Shown piece after piece: positions 56,601 to 64,000 of a stretch of DNA of 64,000 bases (position 1 is its first letter; each line of letters begins with the position of its first letter). The stretch covers positions 17,861,632 to 17,925,631 of the forward strand of contig NC_060885.1 in NCBI RefSeq assembly GCF_014805685.1, read 5' to 3'. Source of the DNA: Silurus meridionalis. Lineage: Eukaryota > Chordata > Actinopteri > Siluriformes > Siluridae. Both the position numbers and the translations under genes were made by a program. The notes below the pieces were generated by a model. That model was given only the letters and a program-made list of their open reading frames with translations. It had not been told where the DNA came from and did no database searches.

Positions 56601-58569
56601 TCAACACATTGGTCTAAATCAACAGCCAAACAGGGATTATGTTCAGCTGCTCTGAATCTTGTCGTTGGAAAACTGAAACTGTTGCTAAACATTAAATAGA
56701 AATACAGCACATACCGAGTCCAAAGTGAGCCACAGGTTCCATTTCACACAGGTATCCAGAACCTCCATCGATGATCCGTGTGTGAACGCCATTTCTTTTA
56801 GTGTAGACCACCACTTTGGCCCCTCGAGCATAAGCGCCAAACCGAGTGCGTGGAATTACACGGAGCCATCTGTTAGATGATCCCTGTAAGAAGCAATCAA
56901 CAGCATGGGACGACTGGGAGTTAACCTCAAAAATAAATTCCATTTAGCAACACCAACATTAATGAGGTTTATTGTTGTTTACAAGGATGTATTTACTCAA
57001 TGGGCTTACTAATGACTAATTCAATGAAATGGCTAATTTAACTAGTAACTGGAGAACAAAATGCACAGCAATTGCACAAATAATGGTTTCCTTTCACATG
57101 AGTGAAAACACAAGTTACAAATGCATTTTGCAGCTGTTTCATAAGCAGCTGGAAGTCAAATGCTCACTTGGTTCACTCGGTACACAGTGATAGGCTGAGC
57201 TGCACTCTCGCCGTGTGTCACTAGCAGATCTAACAGTCCGTCTCCATCAAAATCAGTCACTGCAGCTCCTACGAGCCAAATACAGATGTCAAATGCAACA
57301 CAGGTGATAGTGCCATGTCATGAAATCAGCCTTTTTTTCCATGCATAACATACTTTATAAATCAGAAGCATATGGAGATATAAATCAGGAACATATGGCG
57401 ATACTATGTCACTTGAATTGTTCATTTTGGTTTATGTATCATGTTAGAAATTGGGAAAATCATTTACCACTCAAAATCAATCTTCTTTGCTTGGATTAGA
57501 GTCCCATCTCATTGGTAAGTAATTCTTTTTACTGTAACTGATTATATATACCACATGCGTGTAAACAGCTTGGTATGGCAGCAGAAACACACCACAGTAG
57601 AGCTCTGATGCCACCCACTGGTAAAGGAAGGTAACATTTTTGCTTGGCTTCATTTCAGGTTGTAGGAATTTAACCTGGAGTTTAACCTGAAGAAATTTTT
57701 TTTATACTTGAAAAATATTGTGTTGTTGCATTTACATAAACAATAACCAATACTGTTATAATTTAAAGCAGTTACCTGTTCCTCTGCCTTCTGGCTCAGC
57801 TGACTCCCCAATGTTCAGCTCCTCTATATGTGGGTCTGAATTTTCTCTTCGAGACACTCTGTGGATGCAGTAAACTGTTACAAGCACTTTAGTTTTACTG
57901 TGCACTAGAGTGCACTTAAATCTACATCATAGTAATAGTTGTCCTCAACACAATTGCACTGGGTTTTTGTTGCTGATTAAATTTTTTCAAAGCAGAAAAC
58001 AGTAGGGTTTTATGCTTATTCTTGAATGTGTATTATTATATTTTGAAGCATAAAATTAATTGTAATTGTTTGGCTAAAACAAAATAACTGCTGGTGCTTT
58101 GAAAAGGATATTTTGTCCACCTTGATTGAAAATTATCTGTATTATTATATTGAGCCCATTAAATGGGGAGGGGGTCCGTGGGATATTGTCCAATCATATG
58201 GGTGAATAAGGTATATTTTGTTTTAATAACATTGTGTTGAAAACTTTCCCAGCTTTTCTTATAAATTAACAATACGATTGTTTTTTTTTTTTTTTAAGAA
58301 TGTTTTCTGGCATTAAATAATGTTGTACTTAGTGTCTATTCTGACTGAGCTTCATTAGATATTTGATGAACTGAAGTCCTCTTGGTTTACCTAAACAGTC
58401 TGTTGGCTGATGGACCTCTGTATGCAATGTTGTTGAAAAAGACCTCCAGCTCATTGTCATTGTCAAAGTCTGCTGCGATGACTGTGCGCACAGGAGACGG
58501 CATGGAAAACTTCTGCGATGCAATGTCCTGAGACATGAGAGTATCAGTATAGCTTGCACTCAAATATAT

Positions 58570-58617
<48 letters not shown>

Positions 58618-61600
58618 CTTTATCACATTTTCCTCAATTCACTGTGAAAGAAAAACATTCACAGTAAAGATAAATACTGTGAGAAAGGCACACACTGACA
58701 GTTCAACCGTAATGCACCTGGATAAGTAAATAATTAATGTCCAGTGTCTTGTATGTTTGACATGGAAGGCAGACCTCGAGTTAAATCATGAGCCCAAAGA
58801 CCTGCAGCAGCAGGAAGTAAGAGCAGGAGCAAGTAACTGATATCTCCTTGGTTCAGTGATGCAGCAATAAGTCCGTGAAGAGTTATAGAGCACTGCACTC
58901 CCTCAAGTATTTACCCCTCATTTTAATTATAGGGCTCATAAACTTTGTGTGAGGAGTACCCTAGAATGACCTTGTCCTCCCTAGGTAAAAAAGATGCGAT
59001 GGACAGCTTGGGAAAGGGCTCACACTGAAAAAGGGGTAAATAGTAAGTAAAAGAGAGACGAATATTTCTTACAATTTGCTTTTTGCCATTTTGTACCATC
59101 ACTTCCATATGATCAAAAGAAACCCAACATACCGGGTGAACGTTTACTCTACAGTTTTAATGTATAAACTTTAGCAGTTTGCAGTGCCAGTGCGTATCGA
59201 GGTCACTTCAGATTTAATTAGCAATTCAGCAAAGTGACAGAACATCTTAATTAGAAATGGCAGTATTCACAAAAGCCAGCAGTGCATTTCAGATGTCTCT
59301 GTACAAGTGCTCCCACAGGACATTAACCCAGGATGTGACCCCTATAAAACAGCTCCCTACTGACATTTATCACCCAAAAAAGAAGAAAAAAAGAAAACCG
59401 TACTGACAACAACATCTCTGGTAGCATAGTAGGATTTAGTACAGCACCATACTTACAGTACATGTCAGTTTGATTTATGACTTTCTGAAACTAACTATTG
59501 CATAAAAAGCCCTTTAGATTTGTTTATTTTATTTCTATGGAACTATGGATAACCATCATCTACAATCCCTACAGGTACACAGGTACACAGACACAAACAA
59601 TTATTTTGCACTGTACAGGAAACCATTGATTCTGGCATGAGCACAAATACTATAAACTCCCCTGCTACTCATAAATATATTCTCTTGTGATTATTATAGC
59701 TTTATAATCATAGACCTATGGTGCTGTGTAAGCAATTATGCATAATATGAGGTGATTTAAGTGATTATTGATAAATCAGTGATATTAAAATAGATTCACT
59801 ACAAGCAACCTAAACCAGAATAAAATAAACAGATTTCTTTAAATTTTTTTATTTTATTTCTGTGTTAGTTTTCCAGATCAACAGAACAGGAATACTACTA
59901 TGCTGCATTTATACCACAACATAGTGAATCCAACATAATTTCAAACAATTTAGTCGAACTGAATCGGAGCCATGATTTAAATTGTGTCTGAATAAGATGT
60001 TCTACACATCTTTCATTTTACTCTACTGTATTTGAATACTTTAATCAGTCAGATGTAATCAGGTAGACCTCTGATTGTATGTGTAATTGCACTGTGGTCA
60101 CAGCAAAGGCTCAGACACGTTCACTTTTAAGGATGCCAGTCTTTCGCTCATCAGCTCTATCTTTCTCCACCAGCATTAGGATAATCAACACTGCTCCGAT
60201 CTGCAGAACTCCATAATCAGCAACCATCATAAACTCATGCATTCTGTAACAATCTTGCGATGTTTGCATCAAGAGGAGTGTCACAGCGTTAAATGTCTGG
60301 TGCAAGTCAAGAACAGTCAGAATGCTCTAATCAAAAAAAAGGAGAAACTGTAGACAAGTGCATAAAAATCTGCTATGTGTGACAGAAGTCATTTCATAAA
60401 TGGACGAGGAAATCTAGGCTTAATTATACTGTTCAAGCGAGGTACACCAAGACATGGTTAAATAATTAACAAAACAAATATTATTATGTTGCCAAAAATA
60501 AGTGACTAAAGCTACCCTTCAAAAATGAACTAAAGCTATCCTACAAAGAAGCAATCGGCAAGTATCAGCTAGTCACATAACAACCGGTAAGAACTGATAT
60601 AGTTTGTAAGCCCTGTCCAGCTGCCATGGTGCAGTAATTGAGCAATAACCTTAACCCATCTGCTTAGCTGTATGCTGCTTCAGGTGTAAGTCATTCTGAA
60701 TAAAAACATGATCCAAATGAGCAAATATATGCACTTAAACAAACCCACCTTGAATCTCTGCTTGCGGTTATTGTTTAATTGCAGGTATAGTCGATGCGGC
60801 CCATTCCAGTTGCCATACACAATGTCTGTCCTCCCATCCCGATTAAAATCTGCTAGAGCTACTCCACGGCCATGCTGCATTGGGTCCTCAAGTCCTGCAA
60901 CAAGTACACATAACTTTCACATTTACTGACAAAATATTCACGTTTTGTTCGTTAATGAGTTTGTGTCCATAAAGACAGATAATACACTGTGTGGTCAAAA
61001 GTATGTGGACACCCATGCTCATCAAACCTATACATGAGAAGTGCACATTTTATAAAATATATTTGTATGCTGTAGCATGATATTTTCCCCTCACTGACTA
61101 ACTAATCAGCCCTAACATGTTTCATCATGGTAACACTCCTGTGCACAAAGTGAGGTCCATAAAGGCATGCTTTGCCAGGGTTGGAAAAAGCTTCATTGTC
61201 CTGCACCTCTACTCTAGTGAAAACCTGAAAGAAGAAAAGGAACACTGACTGCAACTCAGGGTTTCTTACTTAACATTAATGCACAACCTCATTACTGCTA
61301 AATAAGCACAAATTCCCACAGCAACACTCCAAAATCTAGTGAAAGCCTTCCCAGATAAGTGGAGGTTATTATAACAGCAATGCTGAGACCAACTCTGTGT
61401 TAATGTCCATGGTTTTGAAACGGTGTGGTGGACAAGTGTCCGAATACTTGTCTTGTACAACTCACCTGACTGTGCAGCCACATCTGTAAATGTCCCATCT
61501 CCGTTGTTGCGGAACAGAAAGTTGGGGCTGTACTCATTGTCACAGAATATATCAGGAAGGGTCTGACTGAGTATTGGCCCCACTGCAACGCCACGTCCAC

Positions 61601-62615
61601 CTATAGTTCATTGCAGGGACAACCACATTTACCATATGCAATGTGCAAGTCATTACTGCCTTTCCAGCCCATTTCTCTATGAAGGCATGCCACAGTTTCT
61701 GCTGACACAAACTACAATCACATTATACACTCTCCACAGCCATATTGCCCCTCACTGCAGTGCTTACTTTAGTATCCCGGAGGCTATGCTAAAACTCTGA
61801 ATGTTTAAAGCTCACATCTTTAAACGTTATGAACATTTCTACTGCAATGCATTCAGTTACATAAGTTTATTTAATTGCATTGTCCTTTAACAAAATATTT
61901 AAATGCCTAATCAACTAAAATGTTCCTGAGACTCAACATAATGCAAATTAAAACAACATTTTAATTACACTAAACTAAACATGGTTTTATCACATATCCA
62001 AAATGGCCTCTCCTCTATAATTCTGAACTCAGTGCACAACATTTTATAACTGTGAACAGCACTGCTTCCACTAAAACAGCGCTGAATAGAGAATCAAAGT
62101 CCACTTCACAGTCTGTGCTGATTAATGGAATGTTTGGCCCATTGAGCAAGTCCGAGCTGAAGTATGGCTCTGTCGTCCTTGTGCCTCCCTATGACTTTCA
62201 GAACAGCAAACAGCTGAGTGTGCCAAAAGCTGCCACTGTGCTGCTGCAGCAGCGCCTCACATGCGCCTCTCTCTCTCTCTATTAGGGCTGCTTTAACCAA
62301 TAAGCACTGTCCGTAACTCAATGACTCAATAAGCACTGGGTTCAGATGAAAATCTACCACAGGGTTAAGCACACTGACCCTGTGACCGGCTGCTTTTGAG
62401 TTTTTCTAGTAATACACCATTTCTCATAAACATAACACCATATAATATCATGTTATACCTGTAAACTTGTTAACTCCTGCCTGCTCTGCCACGTTAGACA
62501 GCGCAATAATCCCCATTGACAGGTCGCTGGCGCTTTCATCCATTTCAATCAGAGCATGTGGTCCTACGTTCCCACTGGCGTAGTTGGCAATGTAGATTGC
62601 ATAGCGCCCGGTTCC
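53512..62615 (-). CDS. crtac1: Cartilage acidic protein 1 / LOTUS (last eleven coding exons)
   Basis: Extracellular FG-GAP/EGF protein; the mammalian neural form, LOTUS, antagonises the Nogo receptor. Exons in transcript order: 62459-62615, 61466-61600, 60749-60894, 58391-58527, 57776-57858, 57168-57268, 56715-56883, 54523-54668, 54191-54233, 53916-54059, 53512-53615. All junctions are GT-AG, phases agree throughout, and the sum is 1365 bases, or 454 residues plus the stop. Visible in order: FG-GAP-type calcium loops (NNGDGTF, DFNRDGRTD, DFDNDNELE, DFDGDGLLD), the ASPIC/UnbV domain (TRFGAYARGAKV, then RIIDGGSGYLCEMEPVAHFG), a calcium-binding EGF domain with six cysteines, and a 34-residue hydrophobic-ended tail. 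The N-terminal part (roughly the first 190 residues of the human protein) lies beyond the window. Teleosts may have two paralogues; which one this is cannot be decided here. Confidence 0.96.
53916..54059 (-). CDS. crtac1: crtac1 exon: calcium-binding EGF domain
   Basis: 144 bases, phase 1 to phase 1. Acceptor CTCCCAG|ATGAGG, donor TGTGG|GTGAGT. Starts DEDEC and holds six cysteines in EGF order, with CTNTYGSFKC as the calcium-binding EGF signature. Confidence 0.96.
54191..54233 (-). CDS. crtac1: crtac1 micro-exon before the EGF domain
   Basis: 43 bases, phase 0 to phase 1. Acceptor TTTGCAG|TGTGGA, donor TCTG|GTAAGA. Encodes CGDGFFVNENGRCS with two cysteines. Confidence 0.93.
54523..54668 (-). 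CDS. crtac1: crtac1 exon: end of ASPIC/UnbV domain
   Basis: 146 bases, phase 1 to phase 0. Acceptor CCAACAG|GGAAAG, donor GAG|GTGTGG. Encodes VEVYWPDGRSTARPL, then an acidic linker. Confidence 0.94.
54669..56714 (-). other. crtac1: crtac1 intron between ASPIC/UnbV exons
   Basis: 2 kb. Overlapping open frames near 54840-55550 on both strands carry no recognisable domain and are judged non-coding. Confidence 0.8.
56715..56883 (-). CDS. crtac1: crtac1 exon: ASPIC/UnbV domain, main part
   Basis: 169 bases, phase 0 to phase 1. Acceptor TTACAG|GGATCA, donor CTCG|GTATGT. Encodes PRTRFGAYARGAKVVVYT and IIDGGSGYLCEMEPVAHFGL. Confidence 0.96.
57168..57268 (-). CDS. crtac1: crtac1 exon: DFDGDGLLDLLVTHGES FG-GAP repeat
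   Basis: 101 bases, phase 1 to phase 0. Acceptor TCGTAG|GAGCTG, donor CAA|GTGAGC. Contains the calcium loop DFDGDGLLD. Confidence 0.95.
57269..57775 (-). other. crtac1: crtac1 intron
   Basis: 0.5 kb; nothing recognised. Confidence 0.85.
57776..57858 (-). CDS. crtac1: crtac1 exon: EELNIGESAEPEGRGTG segment
   Basis: 83 bases, phase 2 to phase 1. Acceptor ATCCACAG|AGTGTC, donor AACAG|GTAACT. Confidence 0.93.
57859..58390 (-). other. crtac1: crtac1 intron
   Basis: 0.5 kb, AT-rich, with a poly-T run near 58280; nothing recognised. Confidence 0.85.
58391..58527 (-). CDS. crtac1: crtac1 exon: DIASQKFSMPSP / DFDNDNELE segment
   Basis: 137 bases, phase 0 to phase 2; skipping it would break the frame. 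Acceptor GTCTCAG|GACATT lies about 41 bases after a long TG repeat. Donor TTTAG|GTAAAC. Confidence 0.95.
58528..60748 (-). other. crtac1: crtac1 intron with TG repeat near its 3' end
   Basis: 2.2 kb, GTGGGT to GTCTCAG. It contains the CA/TG microsatellite at 58571-58615; otherwise nothing recognised. Confidence 0.85.
58571..58615. repeat. (CA)n microsatellite, (TG)n on the crtac1 transcript strand
   Basis: About 22 units. In crtac1 RNA this is a (UG)22 tract ending about 41 bases before the 3' splice site of exon 58391-58527. Confidence 0.98.
60749..60894 (-). CDS. crtac1: crtac1 exon: HGRGVALADFNRDG FG-GAP repeat
   Basis: 146 bases, phase 1 to phase 0. Acceptor TTGCAG|GACTTG, donor AAG|GTGGGT. 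Contains DFNRDGRTDIVYGNWNGPHR, a calcium-loop FG-GAP repeat. Confidence 0.96.
60985..61455. mobile_element. Non-autonomous Tc1/mariner-type MITE
   Basis: The left end is CACTGTGTGGTCAAAAGTAT followed by GTGGACACC. The right end is the inverted counterpart (GTGTCCGAATACTTGTCTTG). Both are flanked by TA (60983-60984 and 61456-61457). The internal sequence has the typical order TGGTAACACTCCTGTGCACA, then AGGTCCATAAAGGCATGCTT, then CACTCCAAAATCTAGTGAAA. I recognise this as a common fish MITE carrying transposase-derived but non-coding sequence. Confidence 0.75.
61466..61600 (-). CDS. crtac1: crtac1 exon: DIFCDNE / NNGDGTF segment
   Basis: 135 bases, phase 1 to phase 1. Acceptor CTATAG|GTGGAC, donor TCAG|GTGAGT. 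A MITE ends about 10 bases into the following intron. Confidence 0.94.
61601..62458 (-). other. crtac1: crtac1 intron
   Basis: 0.86 kb. A short open frame near 62106-62372 on the minus strand lacks any recognisable product. Confidence 0.8.
62459..62615 (-). CDS. crtac1: crtac1 exon: IYIANYASGNVGPHALIEMD segment
   Basis: 157 bases, phase 0 in and phase 1 out. Acceptor ATTAG|GGAACC, donor ACAG|GTATAA. Most 5' crtac1 exon in the window. Confidence 0.94.
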
Positions 62616-64000
62616 CTAATACAGAAGAGGATTATTTATTGTGCATGTACCATTGGAAGCGGTTCACATCTCGGCACAAATACAAAACGCATGATTATGC
62701 TAATTCTGGACACAGCATGTGTATGCGCCTCCAAATGTTAACTACTACTTCATTGGCTTGTAGGCCTTCATTTCTCTTGTTTGAGGACCCCATTGCTTCG
62801 CTTTCTATGCATTCTCCAGCACCTACCCCTGTGGATATTAATTTCACACTCCATTATCAGATAGAGTCCCTGTGGGCCTGAACTCAGTGAAGGAGTCATC
62901 TAAATGAACTTAGGCACACAGTTTCAATAAAGTCTCAGCGCTCCCTGCTTCTCCACACCAGGGAAATGATGAACTAAAGAAATGTGTGCATAAGTATATA
63001 AATACCACTACCTAGCCTCTGCAGTCTTAATGAGGCATAGGAATGTAAATGTCAAACACATTACGTTCTCTCCACGCTATTGAGACGTCAACTCAGGTCA
63101 TGAAAACAGTTCGAGAAGGGGGAGTTAAGAGAATATTTCATACCCTATAAATATGATAGACCTCATTGGTTTTAAATGACTAAAAATTACTTAATGGGTG
63201 TCATTTTATTTTATACATAAATATAGTAAATACTAATTGGAAACAAGTTTATGTTCCTTTAGTTTGGTCACTGTTAATTACCAGGAATTTTAAAAGCCAG
63301 CTCCCAGTTAGGGAGGTTCTTTCTTCAAAACACATGAAGCCAGTGACCATATCTTTTAGAACTGTTGCTCATGTTACGTCATAGGGCAGCTGAACACACA
63401 GCATTAACAATCTTTTTCCACACATTTGAGCTGACAGACAGCCATAATTGGCTAGTGTCTCTCTCTTTGACACAGTTGTGCCATTCTACCCATCCAGCAA
63501 GACCAATTATAATTTCTTGGACTCCTGGCCATGGATGACTGTGGCATCAGTATTTAAACTCAAGGCAATAAAAATACACTAAAGGTGAATTATTTGGGAG
63601 TCACTTAGCAGTCAATAACCCCATTAAATTACCATCATTTCACCAGTGTCTACAGTATATTTGACCAATATAGACATTTAAAAAAAAAAACTGATTAGCC
63701 ATCCCTGGCAAAAAGTACATACATAAAATTTTTGAAGTGAAAAGAAGCAATAATAATTAACAATAATACAATAAATGCTATATTTTGCCAATATAGCATT
63801 TGGTAGATTTTGTGATGTTTTCGATCATCTGTGCAACACCTTTTGTCACAGTCCTCTGCCATTTTTAATAACAATTTGGACAGTGTAGATTGTAAATTAG
63901 AAGCACTAACTATAATCTAACTGTAAATTAGATTATAGTTTTATAGTGTTCTTTTGCTTTGTGGACTTCAATAATTTTGCAGATTTTCAGTCAGCTGCTC
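62616..64000 (-). other. crtac1: crtac1 intron (continues beyond the window)
   Basis: The next upstream exon should encode a segment like the human ASLFAGRSVACVDRK; I did not find it here, so it lies past 64000. The intron holds only short A/T runs. Confidence 0.75.

Overview
This is vertebrate, almost certainly teleost fish, nuclear DNA. The evidence is spliced genes with GT/AG introns, conserved protein-coding exons, an AT-rich background with many CA/GT and TA microsatellites, and remnants of fish-typical mobile elements (several Tc1-like lineages, a chromodomain Ty3/gypsy element, a DIRS-like tyrosine-recombinase element). The species cannot be named from the sequence.

Three protein-coding genes are supported. 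(1) sfrp5, minus strand: exon 1 at 4207-4738 encodes the signal peptide and full ten-cysteine frizzled domain. Positions 1-4206 are its first intron and the later exons lie outside the window. (2) golga7b, plus strand: all five coding exons between 27270 and 36766, a complete 158-residue protein with every intron in phase 0. (3) crtac1, minus strand: the last eleven coding exons between 62615 and 53512, encoding 454 residues plus the stop. The 5' exons lie beyond position 64000. The order and orientation (SFRP5 minus, GOLGA7B plus, CRTAC1 minus) are as I recall them for human 10q24, so this is a conserved block in which sfrp5 and golga7b diverge and golga7b and crtac1 converge.

The 22 kb between sfrp5 and golga7b holds microsatellites, a short SINE-like repeat, a decayed Tc1-like transposon (about 18.1-19.35 kb), and a collapsed Ty3/gypsy element with an exact 5-bp target duplication (20664-22105). 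It also holds stretches of complex single-copy sequence that could contain enhancers. The 17 kb between golga7b and crtac1 holds two more Tc1-like remnants, a pair of diverged duplicate ORFs of unknown origin, a 5'-truncated DIRS-like element with inverted repeats (47812-49914), a solo-LTR-like insertion (51020-51430) and an ATT/AAT hairpin.

The genes act in extracellular signalling and membrane trafficking rather than in one pathway: Sfrp5 is a secreted Wnt antagonist, Golga7b is an accessory protein of DHHC palmitoyltransferases, and Crtac1 is a secreted or membrane-tethered FG-GAP/EGF protein. The most useful observations are: the crtac1 last exon encodes a hydrophobic, LOTUS/Crtac1B-like tail; a long UG repeat lies just upstream of a frame-critical crtac1 acceptor; a TA-flanked MITE ends about 10 bp from a crtac1 donor; and golga7b has an overlapping upstream start codon. 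I found no bacterial-type system, CRISPR array or recognisable RNA gene.
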